From assembly GCA_018389105.1 (NCBI GenBank), contig JACATO010002187.1, forward strand, positions 894,001 through 958,000: 64,000 bases of DNA, written 5' to 3'. A program made the position numbers and the translations under genes. This document shows positions 12,701 to 26,117 of the stretch, piece by piece. A model generated the notes under the pieces. That model saw nothing but the letters and a program-made list of their open reading frames with translations, had not been told where the DNA came from and made no database searches. The DNA is from Nautilus pompilius. Lineage: Eukaryota > Mollusca > Cephalopoda > Nautilida > Nautilidae. The first letter of the stretch is position 1; each line of letters starts with the position of its first letter.

Positions 12701-15700
12701 ATTTCATCAAAAAAACAATAAAAAAGAAAAAAAAATGTTTAAAAATTTTAACAGGTAAACACATTTTCCTTATTTAAATTATTAATTCGTTATGCACAAA
12801 ATTCTAAAAAAAAAACTTATATCTCGCCCAGCCTCAGCTTTAAGGATTCCCATGGTAACTTGTCTAGCCAACCTATCTGACTGACACATGCATTGTAAAG
12901 CAGGCAGACAGCCGAGGAATTCCAAGGAACAGTAGTACTGTTATTGTTTTGGTACTGTATCCAACACCTAGAATAAACTGCCAATAGTACACTTCAGACA
13001 AAGGATGGTCCAGGAAACCAGGCGGGAACTCTTCTCTTCTGCTTACTGTCTGAGCCCACCAAAAATCAGGCTAATACAGCTGATCTAGATAAACCGCACC
13101 ATTAGCTCAACCCCCTAACATCCCAGAAAACCTACGGAAACAAATCATGTCCACCATTGAAACAGCTCAGAAAAGGACACATATCAGCACTTACTGTTCT
13201 AATTGGGATACTGCATATACTACCACCTCAAATACAATTTACTGCAGGAAATAAAAATCAAGTTTTCTATATTTTAACTAAACAGAAAAGAAAATATTTA
13301 CAGCAGCATATCCATTCAAAGTGATGTGCCATCAATAAGAGAGTTTTCAAACCAGTCTTTTACTTGTTACATATATAAATGATCTTAAATTTTAATTTCA
13401 AATAAAGCTGATGCTTTAATAAGAATATCTACATACTATCTCTTCAACACAGAAAAAAGCATAATAGTTTAAAAATTAAATAAATAACCTAAATTCAAAA
13501 GTAAATAAGTGTATCATCAAAATAGATTGTAAAATCATTGTACCAGTTTGTCTACATTAGACAAATAGAATTAAAATAAAATTTCTGGAATTTTTTTTTT
13601 TTTTAATTCAGGAAAAAATTCTAACTTTCCAAAATTTGTTTAGCAGTTTCAAAAAGATGTTTCACTTTTCAAAATAGCTTCATTATATCTTTCAATGAAA
13701 ACTTAGTATAAGAATTTTTTTAAAATTTTATTAAAGATTTTTTAAACCAAAAACAAACTATATTCCAGTGCAAGACTGAGCAGGGTTTAATAGGTTAGTT
13801 TGGGAAAACCAGTAACAAAATTTGAAACATGGCACATGTCTGCGTGTATAGCATCCAGTGGAAATTGGATTGAGAGATGGAGCCACTTTACTACTGTAGC
13901 AAAACACGTTTATTTATACACACAAAACAAGGAGCAATTATATTATTATTCTCTCTCTTTTTGAGATCTTAGGTAAAAGAAACAAGTATATTACCGCTGA
14001 CTGAGTTTTCTTGCATATTTGAATATTTAACTGGTGCTGACTTGTTTGTTTTGGGCCTAAAAGAAATAGAAAAAAAAACATGAAAACAAAGGTAATAAAG
14101 GATGATAGAAGCTTCTCTAAATTATGAAATACGTACACAAACCATTTTTAATTATTGGTAATTATATTCTATGAAATTTTTAACCAATTTCTTGCAGAAT
14201 ACTCAAGAAAAGAAAAGGTCTGCGTGGTAAACAGAATACCCACAACCAGAGGATGATAGCTCCTAGTGGGATAGTAATTATAACAATTCTGTATCAACAG
14301 TCACCTTTCTTGCCCCACAGAAGACCAAGAATTCTAACTGTCCATCAGAGTTGCTGAACAGTTGCACAAACTCTCACATGATATATACAGATTTTCATGG
14401 ACCATATGATGCAGCATTTGATCACATAGATGTCCATACACAGCAGACTAGAACTCAAGAAATGTTAGGAAACAAAGTTTAGTGTTTTCAGCAAATAAAT
14501 CAACATAAATTTGGGGTTGTTTTTTTTTTTTTTAACTAAAATAAAACAGCAAAAAACATGATAGCTTCCTGCCTCCTTGCATTAATTAATCACAGCAGTA
14601 TATGTTGTTTTTCATGCAGTTTTTTTTTCTGAGAATTTTATCATGTAGCATCTGTGGGTTCTGATAAACCAATCTCATAATTTAACACATTGTGTGTACC
14701 ATATTTCTTCATTCTTGTGTGATGATGTTGACATAAATCTTTCACAAAGGAAACCCTCTGGTGTCTCTTCCTTAAACCAAGTGGAGGTTAACCACATGCC
14801 TATTACAGAAAGTCCCTAAAAGTAGAAAGGCCAGCTGGTGAACAGGAGCACACGCTGGTCCCAACCAGGATTTAAACTCAGGCACTTGGCCTAACAGTCC
14901 ATCCAGACCCCAATAGTCATCAGTTTAGAAATAGGGGAATAGATCCCATGTCTAACTATATCACAGTTTCATGTATTACCAACATTTTAAATTCTATACT
15001 ATAAATTGATAATTTGTTTATTGGTTTATTCCAATATAACTCAAAGATATAACTGACAATGTCAATAGTAGATTATTAAATGCAAAACTTGAAAAAAGTC
15101 TACTTACATATTTTGAATTCTGCCATCATATTGGTTTGTTAATTTTTGTCTGCTTGTTTTCCTGTAAAAACACTCAACTAATGGTATTGGGTGGGTTCTT
15201 TACAATTATTTCATAAATTTAAAAGGAGTTGAAATATCCTTATTCTCAAAATATAGACCATATTATCATCTCCTCAAACTAAGGAAGCTTACACTAAAAT
15301 AAATGCTACCTTATATTCCTAAGAGATTATTGAGGCTTTTGGGTTTTCTTACTCAAAGAGATTCTTTATGGATCCAATTATTTGGGGTTATAGTGATACA
15401 GCAATATAGCTAACACATTAAAAAAGAAAAGTGGCAATCAAGTACAGTGCAGTAGAAAGAGTGAACAGAATTTAGCAAATTCAAATCTTATAGTAAAATA
15501 TTTTGAGACTATGTACTAAAATGGGCATTTAATGATTTTTGGTTATTATTTATTTATTTTTCTGCTATTCATCCTCTACGTAAAAGAAAATATCTTTTAT
15601 GGCCTTGCTTGAAGCATTGCTAATTGTGGGTAACTAAGAGACTTGCTTGAATGTGACCTAACCATTTGATGTTCTCCCAGTTGATAAGTGAATCCAAAAA

Positions 15701-18700
15701 AACAGTAAAAGAACTAGTATTGAGATAGCTTCTACGATGGTAATATCTTAAGTAGCACATATATTATAAAGTCTGTAATATCTAAGATTTCAAACATTTG
15801 AATACTGTCAGTCTATTTGATCTTGTTTACTGTAGCAATAAAGGGGAGATAACATGAACAATACTAAATCAAATGTCTCTTGAGTTTAGCACATTTTTTA
15901 ATAATTAACAGTATCTTTTGTTTTAAGCCTGTTGCACACAAACACACTCACTTCCCAGAGAGTAATCTAAATAACTTAATTCTACAAATATGCACATGAT
16001 ATTAAGATCTAATAAGTGTGTAATCACAAATTATGGTGTAATATTTCTAAACCGTAATATTTTTGCATCATGTTAATTTCCATATTTTGTTAAAACCATT
16101 TAATTTCATTTAAGTTTCAGACTGGATATAGAATGGCTGAATAAAGGGCTACAGTGTCTAGCCTGAGCATACACAAAAGTTAAAGCTACAGATGGTTGTC
16201 ATGGCTACAGTATTACATTGTACAGTACACCCTTGATTTATTTTATGCCAGTTGATATGATATACTGCCACCCTCGCCTTACACCACTCAAAGTGGCAGA
16301 ACAGATTTCTTACCATGCAAATTCCCTTGATAAACCGCCACCCTTGCTATCTGCCAATCATGTCTGAGCACAAATTTTCCATCTACACTTGATTTTCCCC
16401 CAATTAATCTGCCACTCATGCACTGATAACTCTAATTGAATATTTGTGTCTTGCCAGTATATGTTGAGTACACCACTAATGCATTATATGGTACCAAGAA
16501 GGCAAAGGACAGGGTCACTGTAGTGCTTGCCTGCAATGCTGATGGGTCAGAGAAATTGCGACCTCTGGTGATTGGCCATGTCAAGAATCCTAGATGCTTC
16601 AAGAACTTCAACCATCAGCTCTATGTTGACTACGACTACAATCTAAAGGCCTGGATAACATTCTGTTTGCTGACTGGCTGCAGTGATTGGACAAAAAGAT
16701 GATGGCACAAGGGCGTCATATCTTGCTGATACTGGAAAATGCCTCAAGTTACATCACGTCCAAGAAACTGAGCAACATAAAGATGCACTTCCTGTGCCAC
16801 CTACCACAAGCCACTTGCAACCACTCTATGCTAGCATTATCAAGAACTTCAAGGCCTACTTCAGGAGACATCAGCTGAGCCTCATCATCGATCAACTAGA
16901 ACAGGCTGACAGCTATAATGTGCAACTGGGTGATGCTATTCACTTTACTAGGCTTTCCTGGAATGCTGTCACTCCCTCTACCATTGTGCATTGTTGGCAG
17001 CACACTGTCCTTGTAACTCGAGAACTCCCTGATTGTGGCATCCCTGCAGCTCTGGATGATGATGATGAAATCCCACTGGCTGAGCTTGTACATCATTCTA
17101 CCACAGCACTGAATATCGAGGCTGATATTATGATGTCAGCTGAGGAGTTCCTCAACATTGACAAAGCAGCAGGTGTATGCCCTAATATGACTGTTAAGGA
17201 TGGCAGAATCAGTCAAGGACACCACTAACCCCGAAATGGTTCCTAACTGTGGTGAAGATGACGAATATGACAAGAACTACCAAGATCCACACTTCAAGAT
17301 GCAAAGGCTGCCCTCAACATGCTGACCAGATTTGTTGAAGCTGAAGATATGATGGATGAGTCAGATCTGCAGCTGATTACCTCTCAGTACACGAATTGAA
17401 ATGGTGGCCAATAAAAGCAGCAAACAAACAAACAAAGTTCGTCACACATTCATAACGGTTGTTTTTTTGTGCATAAACACGTATTCACCAATAAACTTTT
17501 GCTAGTTTTTATATTATTAAATGTGAAATGTAATTTTTATCCCGTTGTTGTTATTGTATGAACTTTAAATAAATGATAAACAAATGGACTTGTTATTTGT
17601 AGTTTATTTTTTTATTACAGCAACTCTACATCATCATTCTAATTATTATCAAGCATGATGCAATCATGCATGTATCTATGGTAAATTATGATCTTAGCAC
17701 ACTCACAAAGTTTCCAATTCCTTTCCCTATCTATACCACCACATCTGAACCAGTCCCACCAAAGTTGGCAGTATATCGAGGGTGTACTGTAGTTAGTAAT
17801 CTTGCTAATGTAATTACACAAAGCTGACGGAAGGACAATAGTTTAGTAGTAATACTTAATGGTAAGATATCAGTACCAGTAAATCATAGGAAACAGGATA
17901 AAAGAAATACTAGTGTGTGGTAGATTGTTTTTTTTTGCTTTCTAAATACTAAATTAACTCAAAAAAATAAAGTGAATGCAAAACAGCTGATTAATTTGTA
18001 CGAACAGATTTATTTGAATACACATTAAAATATATTTGTTAACAAATTGTAAATGGTGAGAACTAAATAACTAACTATATATTTTTTCAGTGATTATACT
18101 CATATGATTTACACTAGTATTAATATTTACATGCGCTGTTTGATAGATTACATTTACTACTACTTTTTCTTGGGATTTCAAAAAAAAAAAACAACAACAC
18201 AAAATGAAAACCACCTTTCCTCAGCCGATGTTAGATGCATTTATTTAAACAACTTCTTAGGCAACGAAATAGATATATGGCTATCTTTAAATGCTCCCAA
18301 ATTTATGTCTGTCTGTTTTGCTCCAAGGAGCTGGAATGCTGCAATTCAGAGCTCACTCTTGTTTCAGACAAAGCTAGGATACTCACACAGCCCAGCAAAG
18401 GTAAGGCTGATACAATGGGGCTTTTTTTTAAAACAACAAATGCAATCTGCAAATATGTTATTCAGTAAAGCGAGTGGCCGTTGGCTAATATGGTATAGCA
18501 TTATCCAAAAGAGACTTTAATCAGTGTTCAAGGAGTATTTCATTGGATGGAAGGAATGAGACAGAATGAACCATCCTCTCTCTTGGTGATTAGCTTGGTT
18601 GCAAGGGAATTGAATACAACAGCTTCTCTTTTAGGACAGGGTGATAATCAAATAGTCGTGTGTCCACTCCCTACACCAGAAAAGATTGAAAAAACAAATA

Positions 18701-21700
18701 CTTTGCGTCAAGAGTTTGCTGAAAAGTTTGTTTGCAAGTTGGAGGAGCTGTCTAAGAAATTAGGATTAAGATTAAAACCAGAAGAAACATGGTTCTCTAG
18801 AGCTCTTTTTGAATATTTCAAAAAATATCACCTATATGGAGCAGAAATCTCTGTGGGGTTAAATAAAGCTTCCAGAATAGGTTCTGACAGTAATGATGGC
18901 ATAAAGACATTAAGTAACAGAATCTCTGCTTATTTCTCAAGTGGAGTAGCAATTTCCAGAGAGGATCCCCTACCAATAGCTGGATTCTTGTTGGCCTGTC
19001 TGGAATCATGTATAACATGGTTAGAGTATCATAACTACTCAATTGAAGAGTTGTATGCTTTAATACTGATTTCCTGGTGGATATCCCATTATTAATTATG
19101 CTGGATTCTGTTACAGAGGACAAATGGATCCTTTGACTACTGCTATCTCTCTAATTCAATCTTGTTCAATCTGTGACTCCAATGTCTACAAAAAGATTAG
19201 TTCAATGATTTATTTGACACCCTCAAAACAAAGATTTTGCATTCCTGCTTAAAGATCCTCTCTCTCTCAATATCTTATTACCCCAACAACCTGAAAATGT
19301 AGCAGGGAAATAATGTACGAGAATCACTGATCAAACCTCAAGTGATTAAAAATAAAACACTAGCTCCTTTGTTTACAGACTTCTCAAGAAAGATATCATT
19401 AATCTGATGAACTTGGAACCTTTCGATCCATTGACAGGTAATTATATCTTAAGGCTCCAACATTTCACTAAAGGATAGAATTGTGGGGAGATTCTCTAAA
19501 AGTAGATCAGTCAGAACAATCTTGTCAGAGAATACAGGTCCCCTAATTCCAGAATCAGACTTTGTCACTGAGGTTGAGAGATTAGACAAAATATGTATAG
19601 ACTATTATACTAATTCATTTAAGAGAACAAAAGATTTTAATACTCTATTTCTTAATCCACAATCTCAACTGCTAATGGATATTGCAAATCATCTGAATGG
19701 AAACTACATGGGGGATAAAGATCCAAGGAGTTAGTGAACCTCCCCTGACATGACAAATCTCTATCTCTCAGTGGAATCATCAAGTAGTTACAGGCAGTAG
19801 ATCTGTTTTGGTCATTATCCTAGAGGAAACTCCTAATATGTTATGAGAGAGAGGACCATTCAATTTATATGTTGGATCTGAAACAAGATTAAAGGCTAGA
19901 AGATCAAATCTGGAGATAATGGATACAGATAGTGTGACTACAAATCTTAAAAAGATTCTTATTCTAGCACCTTGGGCTAGAGCACCTGGTGAAGAGAAAT
20001 TAGGGAAATTGTACAATGAAAAAACATCAATTCCAATTGATGAAATTAAAAAAGCTTCTCTGACTGTGACAGGAGGCAGTATGGCTCATAGATTGCATGG
20101 TGAGACTGCAGCAGCATGATCAATGTTCAACAGTCTATATAACTTCAATTCACATCTAAAAATAATCACTAATACAGCATTGGAATTTTCCAAAAGTACT
20201 CAAGATGTCACCTTGTTCCTCCAAACAATTCTTGTTGCAGTAATATCAGTGTTGGCTCATATTCATGGATTTAAAGATTCCATTAACGGAAAATGGGCAA
20301 TAACCATTCCAGATAACAATGGAACTAGACCTGTATTGGATGATTCATATACCTTGTCTCATGACCCAAGCTATCCAGGTGCACCTCTTTCTTCCAAAAT
20401 TAATGAAATTAAGGTAAAACTTATAGGTGTAAGGATGCCTATGAGTCAACTCGATGCATCATCAGCTGTTGCTATTTATCAGGCATGGAAATGGGCTGAT
20501 CATGTGTTTCTCTGGGAGGGTAGTGAGTTAAAAGCTGTTAAGGAAGGTTCAACATTAACTCAAAGACCAGGTTTTGTGTCCTTGACAGATACAGCTAGAA
20601 TGAATCAGACAGCTTTCATTGCAACTCTAACTTTGCAGTTATTAGTAAGAGAAAGAATTGTTTAGTATTCGTAGATCTCTTTCAGAAATGTTGGCACTCA
20701 GCCAACAATCCAGTCCAATGTATGCCATGGCTGCGATGTTAATTGAAGCAGGTGTATCTCACACAATGATCAGAGGATTACCCGTTGCAAGAGCAGAAAC
20801 CCCAGGATGATTTGCAGCAACTATTGTAAGGTTGATTGAGAATTTACTCAAAAATCCTGAAGAACTTGGTATTTTAAATTTTGTAATTGCAGGTTGTTCC
20901 GAGAGATGAGTTAATGATCAAGGGAGATTACTATCGAATATCTTAGATATTGATGAAATCATGTTGCCTTTAATGTTAGAGGAAGATTTTTATGTAAGAC
21001 AGGTTCGATTAAAAAGTTATACAGAGGCAACAAATAAGAATTAATCTTCCTTCTCTGAAGGATGAACTAAAATGTGTGATTGCATTTAATAGGGAGAGTC
21101 AGGATGAAACAAAATCTCCCGATCCATTTAACAGTCCTGCACAATCAGCAGATGCAGTTTGGTTACTCAGTTATTCTGATCATACAAATCAAGATATTCT
21201 GGGAATGCTTGACCATGTTAAATTGTATCAAAAGAGTTATTTCTGTAGGTGATCAAAGAGGTGATATGTATTGTATATTATTGCAAATGCCAGGCCTGGC
21301 ATTATAATTGAATTGGGGAGCCCTTTTGAGGCAGCTTATAGTACTGAATCATTCCCTAGCTCTGTAAGATTGGATGAATGTTACATTCCTGTTGATATGG
21401 CATTTGTTTAAAAGCCAACTTAAGTTTTAATTGCTCCACTGTTTCAAGTGATACTTTAATAGTATCCACTCATGAAAGTTATTCAGATTGGGGTTCCATC
21501 AGGTACAAAGTGCTTGGTTCTCTGTACTCATTATTTCCCAGGTGAGATAACTCATTATCGAAAATGTTTATTGGAGGATAAGATATGGATCTTAGGTGTG
21601 AAAGGTGACATTATCACTCCTATTAATCTATTAAGAAATTCTTCTGGGAATAGAATAAATCAAAGTTCAGATGACAATGTAATTATTTAAAGAATTGGAG

Positions 21701-24700
21701 GCAAAAGTCTCTAATTCTTGTATGAGCCTTATACCAAGATCTCACAACTTTTGGGGCAGAATCCCTTGATGGACCAAGTTTGGAGAAGAGTGTTGTTGAT
21801 TACATTTTCAAAAGAATCAAAATATTAGAGAATCTCACATGGGAAATGTTGGGTTTCAGAGCAGCAGCAATGATTACTATAATGAAGGTCAATTGATCTA
21901 GGATCATTATAGAGAATTTATCAGATATTAACCAAGCTTTAATGTGTATATTTGCTGTAATCAATGAGAAATATAATCCTGTTGATGTAGAATGTCATTT
22001 GTATTTATTGACTGCCAAATTCCATATCTGCAGGCAATCTCTGTCTAATGAAAAAGATTTTTGAAAAGACTTTAAAGGGCAACAGCTGGAATAAACATTC
22101 CAATCTCTCTGAACACTGGTGGGCAAAAGCAATGGTAAGAAGGTCCCAGGGTGAAAGGGTGGGTGAGATTTTCAGGCACAGATTGGGTATTTGGCAGTAA
22201 TTTCTTAAGAAAAAAAAATACGGTATAGCACAGGTGTTTCTTAAACTGGTGAATGGTTCACCCAAGGGTGAATGAAACATGAAGGGTGTTACGCAATCCA
22301 CAGCTCAGACCAGACAGGGTCTGACAGCTGGGTCCAGCTGACCAAACCACACATGGTCTGGTCAGTTCTGTCCAGATTGGTGACACCAGTGATGTAATCC
22401 AGTCTGGCCCATAAGGCTATAAATGCCCACCACTTTGGACCCTATTTTGTCTGCCTGGAGGCTGTCCCCACCAGCACCTGTCCATACTGATGGACCAGGA
22501 CAGAGGGAACCTGTTACAACAAAGGATGAATGACTTAATTCACTCAGATATTTATATATTTTCTATTCTTAAAAAGTTATTTGCTATGTATATTTGAATG
22601 TCTATAGGCTAAACAAGCATTGGTTTAACTGTTTTAAAAGTTAACCACAGTTTGTGTGATAGTCGGTTCAATTATTTATATACAAAATAATAAAAAAAAT
22701 AATTAATCGCTAAGTCTTTTTGTTTGGAAGAAGATAATCCAAATTATCAACTGCTTTAAAAATTATCATGTCTTTGTTGAAGTACCTAAAGAAGCCAGGT
22801 CTAGAGGAAGAGTTTGCAGAAGGAAGTAGTTCATTTCTGAAAGAAAGTGAAATGAACAGGACTCAAGAAGAGGTATGTTCAAGAGACAAGTCACTTGTGA
22901 AAGGTGATAGGCAACTGAGGATAACGAGCCTGAAAATGCAGCTACGTATGTTACAGATGACGACTCAGTTAATGATGATATAGGCAAGGAAAAACTTAAT
23001 CTCAAGAGGAAATACAAGGACCAAAGTACCCTCCTCAAAACTCAAGAAAAGAAATTGGAATGAAGAATATATCAAGTATGGCTTTTTCCTTCCCCAAGAT
23101 GAACTAACAAGCCCTACTGCCAGAGCTCAATGCATGTTTTGTAGTGTAATATATAGCAACCAGTACCTGACTCCCTTAAAATTACAAAGCATAGCAATCA
23201 TCAAAACAAGTCCATACAGTTTTTCAAAAACACTTGAGAGTATTTGGGGAAGCAGCAAAATTTCTTCCAGTCAATGGTAAAAAAAGACACTAAAAAAACT
23301 TCTTCTTGCCTCTCTACAAATAGCACATGTGCTCATGAAAGAAAAAAAGCCATACACAGAGAGAAAGTTGTCAAACCATGTTTGAAAATCATTGCCAATC
23401 TACTACATGGTAGAAAGCAAGCAGTGGATAAAGTAGTTCAAATTCCTTTATCCGATGACACAATGAAACTTAGATCTACTATGATTGCTGAAGATTTGGA
23501 GCACCAGCTGATGGCAAAACTGTTGGAAGCACCATTTATTGCTCTGCAGTTTGATGAAACCAAAGACATTAAGAACAATGCACAACTCATTGTGTATTGT
23601 TGTTTCCCAGATAAAAGCTTGGGAAAAATTGTTGAGCATTATCTCTTTTGTTTGCCAGTTGGAGAGCAAACTACAGGTGAATTTATTTTCTCAAAGCTTG
23701 ACAAATTCATGGAAAATGCAAATTTACCTTGGAGAAAATGTGTTGCTGTGACTACAGATGGTGCTGCAGCCATGGTTGGGAAGCATAAAGGAGCCACCGC
23801 TAGCATCAAAGAAAACTCCCAGAACTGCACCTTTTTACACTGTTGTTTACATTGGGAAGCACTGGCTTCCAAGAAACTGAACACTTGTTGCAATGACTAG
23901 AAAAATGAATTGGAAGAATTGTTGCAAGATATGGTGAAAATTGTCAATGCTATTCGCCCACCAGCACAAAAATGTCAGCTGTTTTCAGAGCTATGCAAGG
24001 ACATGTCTGCAGATCACATAATTCTCCTCCTGCATTCTGAGGTTCAATGGTTGTCATGTGGAAGAGCCCTTGAAAGAGTACTGTCCCTGAAGAATGAACT
24101 GTATTTTTTACTGAGCTAGGTGACGTGAAATCAATGCATTTCAACGATGATTTGTGGCTGGCCAAATTGTGCTACATGACTTCCATTTTTGAACATTTGA
24201 ATTGGCTCAACTTGTCACTTCAAAGTAAAGGAGGTGACATCTTCGGTGTTCTTGGGAAAATAGAAGCCATGAAAATGAAGATCACCATGTCGCATAGTAA
24301 CATTTGTAAAGGAAATTTCTCCAGTTTCCCGCATTTGGAAAGCTTCCTCAAAGAGTGAGAGTGGGAAGAAAAACAACCTGATCTGGAGAAAATACTGAAG
24401 GACATCATTTCTAACCATCTGCAGTTGCTGTCTAGAAATTTTGAAACATTTTCCTCAGAAGCATCTGCAGGACTTGGAAAATCAGATGTGGATAGTTAAT
24501 CCTTTTATCACCAGCCACATCAAGCAAGCAGATGTTGGGGAAATGTCAGAAGTGTTGATGGAGCTTCATTATGACTTCACTCAAAAATCATCTTTTGAGA
24601 TGTACTCCAACTATGTAGACTATTGGGTTGGATTATTTACTTTCCCTGAATACAAATCAATTGCCTTGAAGGCCCTTCAACCACTAGTAATGAAGACAAC

Positions 24701-26041
24701 AACTTTCCTATCTGAACAAGGATTTTCGACCTTGGTAGAATTGGAAACCAAAAAAACGAAATTCACTTCAGTATGTTGATTCGGTAATGCAGGTTGCTTT
24801 GGAGAAGGAAACTGAACCTCGGTTTGAGAAGCTTGTCACAGGAGCAAAGGAACATCTTAGTCACTGATGATAAAAAACATATGTAAGTGTAGAAGTATAC
24901 TGCTTGGTAAAAATACATAATAAGAAAACATTGTTCCTAAGAATCTAATTCTAAGTTCTAACACTGTTGTTTACTAACTTAAATTTATGTAAACTAGAAA
25001 AATTCTAATAATTTTTCTGCGTTAATTTTTTTTTTGTCACTCCTAGTTTTCTTTCGATATTTTTAGGATGTTCAAAAACTTGAATAAAATAAACACTTAA
25101 GAAATTAGTTAATTTATTTTTTTGCTCGTGTGACAAAATGAATTATATATAAAATTATACACAAGGGAGAGTAAGACGAAAATTATCAAAAACATATGGA
25201 AATTTAGTCGCAGGTGAATGACAGTGAAATAGTTTAAGAAGCACTGGTATAATAGCACACCGTGTGATGCACGGACACTCCCTCCACAGTACACCCTTTT
25301 AATGCAAAGGTGGAATAAGAAAACCAGGATGTCCACAGTGAAATAGTTTAAGAAGCACTGGTATAATAGCACACCGTGTGATGCACGGACACTCCCTCCA
25401 CAGTACACCCTTTTAATGCAAAGGTGGAATAAGAAAACCAGGATGTCCACAGTGAAATAGTTTAAGAAGCACTGGTATAATAGCACACCGTGTGATGCAC
25501 GGACACTCCCTCCACAGTACACCCTTTTAATGCAAAAGTGGAATAACAAAAAAAAAAGGATGTGCATAATCCAGGGGCTACAGTTCCCTCCCACATATAA
25601 AAGTGAAGATCCTAGTAAGGCTCTTGTCGGCTCTACCGGGATTTGTTGATGAAGGCGATGGAGAAACTACCTCAACTGTTCATCTCCCAGGTAAGGCTCC
25701 TCCGCCTGTTGGCAGAACATCGATGACAATGACACGCGCGTGCAGCTTAATCCTGAAGCACATTAAGCCAGCCAGCCAGCCAGCCTAAGAGTTAAAAGAG
25801 GTTACCTGGTACCACCTGGAAACTTTACCTAATTAAAAAAAACACACACACACAAAACGAAACAAACTTCAAGCTAAGATAAAGAACAAAGACCTACCAT
25901 TTCTTCAGGAGTTCCTTACAATCCCGACGGGTGGATTCCAGCTGGTGCTTTTTTACCTGGACGCTGTCCCTGATGTCCACGAACATCAGCTGCAGTCTAC
26001 AACAACAACAACAACAACAACAGGTTTTTTTTTTTAAAAAA

Positions 26042-26117
<76 letters not shown>

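Larger units (their letters stand above)
12052..15107. other. Introns 3-5 of the TEDC2-like gene, no further gene
   Basis: Between exons 5, 4 and 3 the DNA is AT-rich with poly(A)/poly(T) runs. It holds the two short exons described and one possible SINE near 14790-14925; nothing else was recognised. Confidence 0.4.
22231..25246 (+). mobile_element. hAT element with ZBED5-like transposase
   Basis: The left end is CAGGTGTTTCTTAAACTGGT; the right end, inverted, is CAGTGCTTCTTAAACTATTT. This CAG-N-G-N-TTCTTAAAC pattern is typical of hAT ends. The 8 bp before the left end (GTATAGCA) resemble the bases after the right end (GTATAATAGCA), an imperfect target duplication. The length is 3.0 kb. A GC-richer 5' leader has a TATA box. 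The right terminus and its flank have been tandemly triplicated (see 25221-25562). Confidence 0.85.

Noticed and set aside
24215-24418. Minus frames over the hAT coding region
   Set aside because: Shadows of the plus-strand transposase.
25109-25594. 161-codon minus frame with a threefold 38-residue repeat
   Set aside because: It is produced by the 114-bp DNA triplication over a transposon end. It has no splice or promoter context, and the composition does not resemble a real protein.
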